This document shows, piece after piece, positions 1-7,207 of a stretch of DNA of 8,306 bases (positions within the stretch are counted from its first letter, which is position 1; the number at the start of each line of letters is the position of its first letter). The position numbers were made by a program, and so were the translations under genes. The notes under the pieces are model-generated. The model was not told the origin of the DNA. It saw only the letters and a program-made list of their open reading frames with translations, and searched no databases. Origin of the DNA: Brachyspira pilosicoli. GTDB taxonomy: Bacteria; Spirochaetota; Brachyspiria; Brachyspirales; Brachyspiraceae. Location: positions 1-8,306 of the forward strand of contig NZ_SRZM01000096.1 in the NCBI RefSeq assembly GCF_019402445.1, read 5' to 3'.

Positions 1-40
1 ATATTATATATAAGATATTATAAAATTGGTGGTGCAATTT

Positions 41-811
41 ATGAAAAAAATTATATTTTCTATTTTTGTTTTTATTTTTATAACAGCTACAAGTTTTGCT
101 GCTAGTGGATTTGAGTTTATTTTAAATGTTCCTATTGGTATGAGTTTTGGGGTTTATGATTATGATTTAACTGATTGGGGAGAGTATTATAATAATCTTC
201 ATAATGGTGAAGTTAGAAATGCTATCGGTAAAAATAATGGTATTGGTTTAGATGCTGGTGTTTCTGCTCAGCTTGGGTATATGTTTGCTATTAATAATAA
301 TATGGGTGTAAGTGTGCTTGGAGAATTAGGTTATAGTCATGATAGTTATTCTTATATAAGCAAGCTTGATAAAAATATTTCTGATACTTATACTTTTGAA
401 AGCCTTCAAGTTGGAATACTTCCAAAGTTTAATATTTATAATTTTGCTATAGGTATTGGTGCTGGAGTGAAAGTGCCTTTAGCTGGTAAATATTATTATA
501 AAATAGGAAGTGTTAAAGGCAGTACAAAAATTGATTATAATTATATTTCTAGTAATTTTCTTACTAAAGTTATACCTTATATAAAATTAACTTTTGATTA
601 TTCTATATTCTTTGCACAAAACTTAGCTATTAATGTTGGTTTATATTTAGGATATGATTTTGGTTTAGAGCCTACAGTATATTCTATAAACAATAATTTT
701 ATTAATAATTATCCTGCCTTTGGTAATTTCTTGGCAGTTGAAGATGTTTCTTATTCTAGTTTTGATATAGGTTTGCAGGTAGGATTTAAGTTTGGTCCTA
801 GCACAAAATAG
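41..811 (+). CDS. Exported protein, predicted outer-membrane beta-barrel
   Basis: A 256-aa protein read from the ATG at 41. In-frame TTG and GTG codons upstream (26-34) would add MVVQF before the signal peptide, and the GGTGGTG at 28-34 fits better as a weak ribosome site 6 nt before this ATG. Residues 1-20 are a classic Sec signal peptide: KK, then a hydrophobic run of I, F and V, then TATSFA, with cleavage likely after A20 or A21 and no lipobox Cys. The mature part alternates polar and hydrophobic residues in Gly- and Tyr-rich stretches (about 24-40, 68-100, 118-150, 176-208 and 239-252), as in transmembrane beta-strands. The last strand, FDIGLQVGFKF, resembles a C-terminal barrel signal but is followed by GPSTK. 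There are no cysteines. The specific function is not recognised: porin-like channel, adhesin and structural OMP are all possible. It is transcribed alone and followed by its own terminator; its promoter lies outside the window or in the first 40 bases. Confidence 0.8.
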   Translation: MKKIIFSIFVFIFITATSFAASGFEFILNVPIGMSFGVYDYDLTDWGEYYNNLHNGEVRNAIGKNNGIGLDAGVSAQLGYMFAINNNMGVSVLGELGYSHDSYSYISKLDKNISDTYTFESLQVGILPKFNIYNFAIGIGAGVKVPLAGKYYYKIGSVKGSTKIDYNYISSNFLTKVIPYIKLTFDYSIFFAQNLAINVGLYLGYDFGLEPTVYSINNNFINNYPAFGNFLAVEDVSYSSFDIGLQVGFKFGPSTK

Positions 812-852
812 TTTTATTCATATAAGTTTTATTATATAATTTTTGTTATTTA

Positions 853-892
853 AGAAAGGAAATAGTCCATTTATTTGGGCTATTTCTTTTTT
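853..892 (+). terminator. Intrinsic terminator of the exported-protein gene
   Basis: The arm 859-868 (GAAATAGTCC) pairs with 877-886 (GGGCTATTTC) around an 8-nt AT loop, and six T follow at 887-892. The A/G-rich bases 853-858 can extend the stem into that T run. The U.G pair inside the stem (866 with 879) exists only in the plus-strand RNA, and the gene at 41-811 ends 41 nt upstream, so it most likely ends that transcript. Confidence 0.85.
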
Positions 893-950
893 ATATTAGA
901 AATGAGTTATATGAAAAATATTTTTAAGATGTGCCAATGATATAATAAAT

Positions 951-1098
951 ATGCTTACAGAAGAAAAGAGAAGAATGATATAAAAATATAAAACTCCTGA
1001 TGAAATAATGTGTATAGAATATTATAAGGCAGTATCATAATATAAAAACTTTTGATGAGTTTAATGAATGTATGAGTGGAGAGTTAGAGATAATTTAA
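951..1098 (+). pseudogene. Probable decayed small coding region, unknown family
   Basis: From the ATG at 951 the frame reads MLTEEKRRMI, a TAA at 981, then KYKTPDEIMCIEYYKAVS, and a second stop at 1038. The neighbouring frame (+1) continues from 1039 as NIKTFDEFNECMSGELEII and stops at 1096. The residues are protein-like (charged, amphipathic, Cys- and Tyr-containing) rather than typical translated AT spacer. KYKTPDEI and NIKTFDEF look like two versions of one short repeat. One nonsense change and one frameshift would turn it into a single peptide of about 48 residues. No ribosome site precedes 951. I do not recognise the family, and chance open frames of this length are possible in such DNA, so this is a tentative call. 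Confidence 0.3.
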
Positions 1099-1124
1099 AC
1101 TGAATAATTGGGTTTTAAAATTCC

Positions 1125-1152
1125 TTGATATTTATTTTTATGGGTTTATAAT
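1125..1152 (+). promoter_or_regulatory. Sigma70-type promoter for the HEQEH protein gene
   Basis: A -35 box TTGATA (1125-1130, one mismatch to TTGACA) and a perfect -10 box TATAAT (1147-1152) are separated by 16 nt. Transcription would start near 1159, giving a leader of about 23 nt. That leader contains the ribosome site AGAAAGGCGG (1167-1176) before the ATG at 1182. Position and match quality are both good. Confidence 0.7.
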
Positions 1153-1181
1153 ATATTATAGTAATTAGAAAGGCGGTTTAT

Positions 1182-1577
1182 ATGGAAATAGGTGCTTATA
1201 GAAATTCAAATAACATTGCAAATATTTCAGCTATTTCAGCAAGCAAAAAAACTCCAATAAGCGAAGTAGGTGTATGTAAAACTTGTGCCAATAGAACATA
1301 TCAAGACGGCTCTAATGATATAGGAGTATCTTTTAAAACACCAACACGTATAAGCCCATCTAATGCCCCATCAGCTGTAGCCTCTCATGAACAAGAGCAT
1401 GTTGCAAACAATGAAAGAAATGCTCAAAAGTCTGGAGGTGAAGTATTATTTCAAAATGTTACATTAAACACATCTATATGCCCAGAATGTAAGAGAGTTT
1501 ATATTTCTGGAGGCGTAACAAAATCAGCAATATCAGCCCCAAAAGATAAGGGAAATAATGTTGATGCTTATGCTTAA
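1182..1577 (+). CDS. Small putative zinc protein with HEQEH motif and two CxxC pairs
   Basis: A 131-aa protein starting at an ATG with a good ribosome site (AGAAAGG, 8 nt upstream) and a near-consensus promoter. There is no signal peptide or membrane segment, so it is probably cytoplasmic. Order of elements: a low-complexity Ser/Ala/Asn N-terminus (1-30), C32-K-T-C35, a QDGSNDIGVSFKTP block (41-54), H69-E70-Q71-E72-H73 in a predicted helix, GGEV (85-88), C100-P-E-C103, then a VYISGGVT block and a disordered tail. HEQEH fits the zincin signature HExxH (two His ligands and a catalytic Glu), and the four Cys could form a zinc ribbon. The HEQ.H helix followed by Tyr and Gly-Gly blocks recalls the SprA-related putative metalloprotease family, and I recall similar unannotated proteins in clostridia. 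Both links are from memory. Protease activity is inferred and a purely structural metal site is equally possible. The gene stands alone and converges on the ADP-ribosylglycohydrolase gene. Confidence 0.75.
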   Translation: MEIGAYRNSNNIANISAISASKKTPISEVGVCKTCANRTYQDGSNDIGVSFKTPTRISPSNAPSAVASHEQEHVANNERNAQKSGGEVLFQNVTLNTSICPECKRVYISGGVTKSAISAPKDKGNNVDAYA

Positions 1578-1618
1578 TAATTAGCAAAAATATTTAAATA
1601 TAATTAAGCAATAGGGCA
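1565..1618. repeat. Imperfect hairpin across the stop codon of the HEQEH gene
   Basis: GCTTAAT (1572-1578, containing the TAA stop) pairs perfectly with ATTAAGC (1603-1609). Outward, t1571-a1610, a1570-t1612, t1569-a1613, t1568-g1614 (wobble), c1567-g1615, g1566-c1617 and t1565-a1618 continue the stem, with single-base bulges at 1611 and 1616. The loop is 24 nt and contains the palindrome ATATTTAAATAT (1590-1601). There is no T run after it, so it is not a standard terminator, though it could shield the 3' end of the mRNA between two convergent genes. The right arm is part of the carB 3'-end copy. Confidence 0.35.
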
Positions 1619-1635
1619 TTATACTAAAGTTTATA
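1599..1635 (-). repeat. Displaced copy of the carB 3' end
   Basis: Bases 1599-1631 match 2914-2945 with one extra G (1614-1616 is GGG, against GG in carB). The next four bases agree at three positions. At 2914-2945 the sequence is the minus-strand end of carB (codons for NFSIMPIA, then TAA). Here the same DNA lies next to no carB reading frame, and the extra base breaks the original frame. The copies are direct repeats, and the ADP-ribosylglycohydrolase gene, its upstream region and the GC-rich repeat lie between them. Both copies carry a dyad (TATAAT facing ATTATA). Confidence 0.8.
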
Positions 1636-1679
1636 TTATAATTATTTTGTATATTATAGAGAAATTAGTTTTTGTTATA

Positions 1680-2624
1680 TTAATTATAAAAAAAATTATT
1701 ACAAATATTAATTATCAATTCTTTATTAACTAAAGTATCAATCCACTTACTTGGAATATTATCTATACCGTAATACAAACCTGCAAGTCCTCCAGTAACT
1801 GCCGCAGTAGTATCTGTATCATCGCCCAAATTAACAGCTTTTAATACAGCATCTTCATAATTTGAAGTATTTAATAATATCCATATAGAAGCCTCTAATG
1901 TATGAACAACATATCCGCTGCTTTCTATTTTTACATCATTAATTTTTTTAAAATCAGAGTCAAATATTCTTTCGTAATTATTAAGCTCTTTTTCATTTTT
2001 ATAATAATCAAAAGAATCTTTTAATGCTTTATTAATAGCTTCTTCGATATTCATGTCATTTATTAAATTTAATGCTATGGCAGTATATATTACACAAGCT
2101 ATCAAACTTCTTTTATGGGAATGAGTTAGTGAAGAAACATTGTATATTATATTTATAACTTCATTACTTTCAAATAATTGACTATCAAAATATTTATTTA
2201 TGTAAAATGCAATAGGAAGTATCCTCATTAAAGAACCATTTCCATTGCTGTATTCATCATATAGTCCGCATTTTATAGGATTTTTTCGGATTTTATAATT
2301 ATCTATAGCGTCACTTGTTGTTATTCCAATATCAAATGTATCTCCGTCAGCAGTATATTTACCATTATCATACCATAATATAAAACTATTCATAATATTA
2401 TTATAATTTATATTTTTATTATTCAAATTATCAAGTAAACATAATGTTAAACTCGTATCATCAGACCAAGTGCCTGCTTTTTTATTATGAGTGCCGTATC
2501 CAATCATATCTTTACAAGGATTCTTTTTAATAATATCCCTATAAATAAATTCATAAGGAACACCTAAAGCATCACCAACAGCTAGACCTAATATTGCAGA
2601 TTTAAGCTTATTTTCTAAACTCAT
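1680..2624 (-). CDS. ADP-ribosylglycohydrolase (DraG/ARH family)
   Basis: A 314-aa protein of the ADP-ribosylglycohydrolase family, which removes ADP-ribose from modified proteins, nucleic acids or small molecules using a two-magnesium centre. Diagnostic segments in order: LGLAVGDALGVPYEF (12-26); GTWSDDTSLT (51-60), whose S54-D55-D56 are the expected first metal ligands; NGNGSLMR (127-134); THSH (167-170); and LGDDTDTTAA (266-275), whose D269, D271 and T272 are the expected second set. All metal-site motifs are intact and the length is normal, so it should be active. It has no signal peptide. The ATG at 2624 is preceded by AGGA at 2632-2635, 7 nt away. It is monocistronic, converges with the HEQEH gene, and is separated from carB by a terminator and a repeat. 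The substrate cannot be told from the sequence: reversal of regulatory ADP-ribosylation, metabolite clearance, or immunity to an ADP-ribosylating toxin. No nifH, draT or toxin gene is in view. Confidence 0.93.
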   Translation of the reverse strand: MSLENKLKSAILGLAVGDALGVPYEFIYRDIIKKNPCKDMIGYGTHNKKAGTWSDDTSLTLCLLDNLNNKNINYNNIMNSFILWYDNGKYTADGDTFDIGITTSDAIDNYKIRKNPIKCGLYDEYSNGNGSLMRILPIAFYINKYFDSQLFESNEVINIIYNVSSLTHSHKRSLIACVIYTAIALNLINDMNIEEAINKALKDSFDYYKNEKELNNYERIFDSDFKKINDVKIESSGYVVHTLEASIWILLNTSNYEDAVLKAVNLGDDTDTTAAVTGGLAGLYYGIDNIPSKWIDTLVNKELIINICNNFFYN

Positions 2625-2661
2625 ATATTAATCCTAATTATGAAATTGTATTAATAAATTT

Positions 2662-2667
2662 ATTATA
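2662..2667 (-). promoter_or_regulatory. Possible -10 box for the ADP-ribosylglycohydrolase gene
   Basis: On the minus strand this reads TATAAT, 37 nt before the start codon and just downstream of the terminator at 2701-2736, where a promoter would be expected. Only poor -35 candidates (such as CTTTTA at 17 nt) are present, and TATAAT is frequent by chance in this DNA. Confidence 0.35.
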
Positions 2668-2700
2668 AATATTTTTTGAATTATTAAAAGCATTTAAAAT

Positions 2701-2736
2701 AAAAAAGATGAATAGAAAAAATCTACTCATCTTTTT
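2701..2736 (-). terminator. Intrinsic terminator, probably of carAB
   Basis: In minus-strand RNA a 14-bp stem forms between 2736-2723 and 2715-2702, with a 7-nt loop and a run of six U at 2706-2701. One inner pair is G.U (2726 with 2712). On the plus strand the same position is an A.C mismatch, which favours minus-strand use. It lies about 180 nt past the carB stop, beyond the GC-rich repeat, and before the ADP-ribosylglycohydrolase promoter, so it would separate these two same-direction transcripts. Confidence 0.75.
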
Positions 2737-2750
2737 AAATTTATTATTAA

Positions 2751-2871
2751 TATATACTTAAAATTTTTAAGTTTATTATTGTTCTTTTGGGTAAGCCCGT
2801 CGCATACACTCTGAGGACTTCGGTCAGATATTATTTTTAGTATGCATGTATATGTGCTCCCTAAATCCCCA
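2751..2871. repeat. GC-rich dispersed intergenic repeat, copy 1
   Basis: Bases 2781-2870 are 43% G+C (39 of 90) in surroundings rich in A and T, and hold no credible reading frame. The left edge (2751-2774, TATATACT then AAATTTTTAA) recurs at 8247-8270 with three mismatches, and both copies then run through a T-rich stretch into a GGG..AA..GCCC block. Internal pairing is possible: GCATAC (2801-2806) with GTATGC (about 2840-2845), enclosing a CTGA/TCAG hairpin that also contains GAC-TTCG-GTC. It might be a mobile or structured RNA element. I recall comparable GC-rich spacers in Brachyspira, without being able to check. It lies between the carB stop and the likely carB terminator, so it is probably transcribed as the carB 3' UTR. 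Confidence 0.6.
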
Positions 2872-2918
2872 AATATTAAGAAATATTAATTCTATAAAGT
2901 ATATTTGTTTCAGTATAA

Positions 2919-5900
2919 TTAAGCAATAGGCATTATACTAAAGTTCATAGATTCTATTACTTTAAGCAAAGCATATGCTGTATCTAATGAAGTAATACAT
3001 GATATATTATTTTCAGCAGAAGCACGTCTCAATTCTAAACTATCAGAATGAGTTTTGCTGTTGGTTGCTATTGTATTAATAACATAATCAACTTTTCCTA
3101 GTCTTATAGTATCTATTATATCTTCAAATCCGCTTTCATAAATCTTTGAAACTTCTTTTATATAAAGCCCTTCTTTTCTAAGGAAATTAGCAGTTCCTTT
3201 TGTAGCATATATTCCATAGCCTATATTAGAAAATCTTTTTGCCATATCTACAATTTCAGGCTTATCATCATCTGCTATTGTAAAAAGAACATTTCCTTGA
3301 AGAGGTATTTTTATTCCGCTTGCAATTAGTGCTTTATATAATGCTTTTTCAAAGTTAATGTCAAAGCCTAATGCCTCACCTGTACTTTTCATTTCTGGTC
3401 CAAGCACAGTGTCTACTTTTCTTAATTTGGCAAAAGAAAATACAGGAGCTTTAACAAATACTTTATTAGATTCTTTTTTATATAAATCATTATATCCTTG
3501 CTCTTTTAATGATTTTCCAAGTATGCACATTGTAGCAATATTAGCCATAGGTACATTAGTTATCTTGCTTAAAAAAGGTACTGTTCTGCTGCTTCTAGGA
3601 TTAACTTCAAGTACATAAACATTATCATCTTTATCAACTATAAATTGTATATTATAAAGCCCTATAAAATTAAATCCTTCTCCTATTCTTTTGGTATAAT
3701 CAATAATACTGTCTTTTACTTTTTTTGAAATAGTTTGAGGAGGGTATACGCTTATAGAGTCTCCAGAGTGAATGCCCGCTCTCTCTATATGCTCCATTAT
3801 GCCTGGTATAAATACATTATGCTCACTGTCAGAAATAGCATCAGTTTCTATTTCTTTTCCTACAATATATTTATCAATTAATATAGGAGCTTTATTGCTA
3901 ACTTCTTTTACAGCAGTCTCCATATATATTTTTAAAGCAGCATCATTATAAACTATCTCCATAGCACGTCCACCTAATACATAACTAGGACGCACCAAAA
4001 CAGGATATCCTATTTTGTTTGCTATAACTAAAGCCTCATCAACAGTTATAGCAGTTTCCCCTTTAGGCTGAGGAATATTTAGAGCCTTTAACATCTCTTC
4101 AAACTCATGTCTATCTTCTGCTCTGTTAATATTTTCTAAAGAAGTGCCAAGTATATTAACCCCATGCATTACAAGTTTTTCAGCAAGATTTATTGCAGTC
4201 TGACCGCCAAATTGCACTATAACTCCTTTAGGTTTTTCAAGCTCCACTATATGCATAACATCTTCTATAGTGAGAGGTTCAAAATAAAGTTTGTCAGATA
4301 TTGAAAAGTCTGTTGATACTGTTTCAGGGTTATTATTTATTACTATAGCCTCATAACCTGCCTCTCTTATAGTCATAACAGAATGCACAGTAGAATAATC
4401 AAACTCCACTCCCTGACCAATTCTTATAGGTCCAGAACCTAAAACAATAATGCTTTCTTTGTCGCTTCTAATAGATTCATTTTCTTGTTCATAGGTAGAA
4501 TAGAAATAAGGCGTCTCACTTTCAAACTCTCCCGCACAGGTATCAACCATTTTGTATACTGGAACTATATTATTTTCATGTCTTAATTTGTATATATCAA
4601 TCTCTTCCATTGCCCAAACTTTGGCTATATAACTATCTGAAAAACCTCTCTCTTTAGATTCTCTTAAAATATCTATATCCATTTTATTTTTAGATAATTT
4701 ATTTTCTAACTCTATTATATTTTTTATTTTATCCAAAAAGAATTTATCAATATGAGTAATATCTATTATGTCTTTTATATCTTCTTTTCGTCTTATAAGT
4801 TCAGCTATAATAAATATTCTCAAATCATCTCTTAATTCAATACGCTCCCACAATTTTTTTGTAGTATATTCAGAAACATCTTTATGAATAATATGCTCGC
4901 ATTTTATTTCAAGAGAGCGAACAGCTTTTAGAAAAGATTCTTCAAAATTACGTCCTATGCTCATCACTTCTCCTGTAGCTTTCATTTGTGTGCCTAATTG
5001 TCTGTCGGCATTAGGAAATTTATCAAATGGAAGTCTTGGGAATTTTGTAACTATATAATCAATAGAAGGCTCAAAACAAGCAAAACTTTTTTTAGTGATA
5101 GGGTTAAGTATTTCATCTAAAGTCATACCCACCGCTATTTTTGCACTTATTTTGGCAATAGGATATCCTGTAGCTTTACTAGCCAAAGCACTAGAACGAG
5201 ATACCCTAGGATTAACCTCTATTATATAATACTTAAAACTATTTGGGTCTAATGCAAGCTGCACATTACAACCCCCGCATATTTTTAAAGCTCTTATTAT
5301 TTTAAGGCTCACATTTCTAAGCATTTGATTTTCTCTGTCACTTAATGTTTGACAAGGAGCAACCACTATACTATCTCCCGTATGTATTCCAACAGGATCA
5401 ACATTTTCCATATTACATACTACTATTGCATTGTCATTATTATCACGCATAACCTCATATTCTATTTCTTTGTACCCCGCAATGCTCTTTTCAACCAAAC
5501 ATTCATGAACAGGGCTTATTTTTAAACCAGTTTCGCATATCTCAATTAATTCTTTTTCATTGCGTGCAAATCCGCCCCCAGTTCCTCCAAGTGTATATGC
5601 AGGACGCACCACCAAGTGATAACCTATTTTATTTGCAAACTCTATTGCCTCTTCAACACTATGCACAATCACGCTTTCAGGTACTGGCTCATTTATATCA
5701 TTCATAAGCTTCTTAAAAAGCTCTCTGTCTTCTGCAGTGTTTATGGCATTCAAATCTGTTCCTAATACTTCAACATTATATTCATCTAGTATACCGCTTT
5801 CAGCTAGTTCAACAACTAAGTTTAAACCAGTTTGCCCTCCAAGAGAACCTAATATAGCATCAGGTCTTTCTTTATAAATTATTCTCTTAGCAAAATCCAA

Positions 5901-6110
5901 ATTAATAGGCTCTATATAAACTTTATCTGCTATAGCGGCATCAGTCATTATTGTAGCAGGATTTGAATTGATAAGCACAACTTCGTATCCTTCTTCTTTT
6001 AAAGACTGACAAGCCTGTGTGCCAGCATAATCAAACTCTGCAGCCTGTCCTATAATTATTGGACCTGAACCTATTACTAATATTTTTTTTATATCTGTTC
6101 TTTTAGACAT
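2919..6110 (-). CDS. carB: Carbamoyl phosphate synthetase, large subunit
   Basis: A 1063-aa protein, close to the roughly 1,070 residues usual for CarB. It uses ammonia tunnelled from CarA, bicarbonate and two ATP to make carbamoyl phosphate for pyrimidines and arginine. The two homologous ATP-grasp halves are clear: the carboxyphosphate half begins [20 protein letters not shown] (11-30), with a Gly-rich loop at [12 protein letters not shown] (169-180) and [20 protein letters not shown] (298-317). The carbamoyl phosphate half repeats this as [18 protein letters not shown] (556-573), [12 protein letters not shown] (707-718) and [20 protein letters not shown] (835-854). Residues about 400-550 are the oligomerisation linker. 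From about 937 an MGS-like allosteric domain follows, the site of UMP or ornithine control in homologues. No motif is missing. The ATG overlaps the end of carA by 8 nt and has GGAGAG (6115-6120) upstream, so the two are translationally coupled. The final codons lie in a dyad (AGTATAAT facing ATTATACT, 2912-2939) that is duplicated at 1599-1635. Confidence 0.98.
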   Translation of the reverse strand: MSKRTDIKKILVIGSGPIIIGQAAEFDYAGTQACQSLKEEGYEVVLINSNPATIMTDAAIADKVYIEPINLDFAKRIIYKERPDAILGSLGGQTGLNLVVELAESGILDEYNVEVLGTDLNAINTAEDRELFKKLMNDINEPVPESVIVHSVEEAIEFANKIGYHLVVRPAYTLGGTGGGFARNEKELIEICETGLKISPVHECLVEKSIAGYKEIEYEVMRDNNDNAIVVCNMENVDPVGIHTGDSIVVAPCQTLSDRENQMLRNVSLKIIRALKICGGCNVQLALDPNSFKYYIIEVNPRVSRSSALASKATGYPIAKISAKIAVGMTLDEILNPITKKSFACFEPSIDYIVTKFPRLPFDKFPNADRQLGTQMKATGEVMSIGRNFEESFLKAVRSLEIKCEHIIHKDVSEYTTKKLWERIELRDDLRIFIIAELIRRKEDIKDIIDITHIDKFFLDKIKNIIELENKLSKNKMDIDILRESKERGFSDSYIAKVWAMEEIDIYKLRHENNIVPVYKMVDTCAGEFESETPYFYSTYEQENESIRSDKESIIVLGSGPIRIGQGVEFDYSTVHSVMTIREAGYEAIVINNNPETVSTDFSISDKLYFEPLTIEDVMHIVELEKPKGVIVQFGGQTAINLAEKLVMHGVNILGTSLENINRAEDRHEFEEMLKALNIPQPKGETAITVDEALVIANKIGYPVLVRPSYVLGGRAMEIVYNDAALKIYMETAVKEVSNKAPILIDKYIVGKEIETDAISDSEHNVFIPGIMEHIERAGIHSGDSISVYPPQTISKKVKDSIIDYTKRIGEGFNFIGLYNIQFIVDKDDNVYVLEVNPRSSRTVPFLSKITNVPMANIATMCILGKSLKEQGYNDLYKKESNKVFVKAPVFSFAKLRKVDTVLGPEMKSTGEALGFDINFEKALYKALIASGIKIPLQGNVLFTIADDDKPEIVDMAKRFSNIGYGIYATKGTANFLRKEGLYIKEVSKIYESGFEDIIDTIRLGKVDYVINTIATNSKTHSDSLELRRASAENNISCITSLDTAYALLKVIESMNFSIMPIA

Positions 6111-7188
6111 TTTTCTCTCCGTAATTATTATTCATCATATCAATAAACTTATCAAATAAATACTTGCTGTCCTCTGGTCCTGGATTAGATTCTGGATGAT
6201 ACTGAACAGAGAATACTGGGAATTTTTTATGTTTTAAGCCTTCGCAGCTTTCATCGTTTAGAGATATATGAGTTAAAATTAAGTCTGTATTATGTAAACT
6301 CTCTTTTTCAACGGCATAACTATGATTTTGACTTGTAATGCTTACTTTATTAGTTTCCAAATCTTTAACAGGGTGATTTCCTCCTCTGTGTCCGAACTTT
6401 AATTTAATAGTGTTAGCACCGCATGCCAAACTTATTAATTGATGCCCCAAACATATTCCAAATATTGGCACATTTCCTATAAGCTCTTTTATTGTATTGA
6501 TTGATTCTCTTACATCTTTTGGGTCGCCTGGTCCATTTGAAAGCATTACTCCGTCTGGATTTAAACTCATTATAGTTTTTGCATCTGTATCATAAGGCAC
6601 TACTATTAAATCGCAATCTCTTTTGCTTAACTCTCTTATTATGCCAAGTTTTGCACCAAAATCCATTAACACAACTTTTTTTCCTCTGTTTGGTATAGGA
6701 AAAGCATTCTTTGTAGAAACTCTTTTAACATGGTCATTCATATATGGTGTTTCTTTTAGCATTTTTACTATATCATCTTTATTTTCTATAGTGTCGCTCA
6801 TTATAGCTTTTAATGTTCCTACTTCTCTAATCTTTTTGGTTATAGCTCTGGTATCAATATTTTCTATGGCAGGAATATTTTTTAGTTTCAAAAACTCATC
6901 TATAGTTTCTGCATTCCTAAAATTATTAGGGCTTTTACAGGCCTCTTTTACTATAAGACCAAATATTGCAGGATTAAGACTTTCAAAATCATCTCTGTTT
7001 ATGCCGTAATTTCCTATTAAAGGATAAGTCATAACAGTTATTTGCCCGCAGTATGATAAATCGGATAACACTTCCTGATAACCTGTCATAGATGTATTAA
7101 AAACTAATTCACCTATTTTAAAATTATCAGCACCAAAACCAATGCCTTCATAATGACTTCCGTCTTCAAGTATTAAATAACGTTTCAA
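6103..7188 (-). CDS. carA: Carbamoyl phosphate synthetase, small (glutaminase) subunit
   Basis: A 361-aa CarA that hydrolyses glutamine and passes ammonia to CarB. The N-terminal CPSase domain (about 1-130) starts with [17 protein letters not shown] and contains [17 protein letters not shown] (30-46). The class I glutamine amidotransferase domain (about 170-355) has SNGPGDP (217-223), the nucleophile C246 in GICLGHQ, the oxyanion and substrate loop [10 protein letters not shown] (265-274), SQNHSYAV (286-293) and the H331/E333 pair in HPESNPGP. All catalytic residues are present. The start codon is TTG: the next in-frame Met (M34) would delete the conserved N-terminal strand, and AGGAAGG (7195-7201) sits 6 nt before the TTG. 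It is the first gene of a carA-carB operon, with stop and start overlapping as ATGTCTAA. An intrinsic terminator inside a 46-codon leader frame lies just upstream, pointing to control by attenuation. Confidence 0.98.
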   Translation of the reverse strand: MKRYLILEDGSHYEGIGFGADNFKIGELVFNTSMTGYQEVLSDLSYCGQITVMTYPLIGNYGINRDDFESLNPAIFGLIVKEACKSPNNFRNAETIDEFLKLKNIPAIENIDTRAITKKIREVGTLKAIMSDTIENKDDIVKMLKETPYMNDHVKRVSTKNAFPIPNRGKKVVLMDFGAKLGIIRELSKRDCDLIVVPYDTDAKTIMSLNPDGVMLSNGPGDPKDVRESINTIKELIGNVPIFGICLGHQLISLACGANTIKLKFGHRGGNHPVKDLETNKVSITSQNHSYAVEKESLHNTDLILTHISLNDESCEGLKHKKFPVFSVQYHPESNPGPEDSKYLFDKFIDMMNNNYGEKNV

Positions 7189-7194
7189 ATTTTG

Positions 7195-7201
7195 CCTTCC
7201 T
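7195..7201 (-). promoter_or_regulatory. Ribosome binding site that fixes the TTG start of carA
   Basis: In carA sense it reads AGGAAGG, 6 nt before the TTG at 7188-7186. It is the strongest Shine-Dalgarno match near the gene and lies 7 nt past the stop of the leader frame, so ribosomes finishing the leader would end close to it. A strong site paired with a weak start codon is worth noting for expression control. Confidence 0.85.
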
Positions 7202-7207
7202 ATTATT

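Noticed and set aside
26..40. TTG/GTG starts that would extend the exported protein by five residues
   Set aside because: The extension would put MVVQF before a standard signal peptide and use the likely ribosome site as coding sequence. The ATG at 41 fits better.
938..946. Perfect extended -10 (TGATATAAT) in the spacer after the first gene
   Set aside because: No -35 of any quality precedes it, the only nearby ATG (951) would fall at or before the start of such a transcript, and the frame there is broken.
2781..2871. Known structural RNA (SRP RNA, tmRNA, 6S or tRNA) in the GC-rich spacer
   Set aside because: I saw no T-loop or acceptor pattern of a tRNA, no SRP tetraloop domain and no tmRNA ends. 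The shared edge with 8247-8306 fits a repeat better.
3358..3618. An 86-codon plus-strand open frame
   Set aside because: It lies entirely antisense to conserved CarB codons and has no ribosome site; it is a by-product of the carB sequence.
6623..7009. A 128-codon plus-strand open frame with hydrophobic stretches
   Set aside because: It is fully antisense to conserved CarA sequence. The hydrophobic look follows from the complement of Lys/Glu-rich AT-biased codons.
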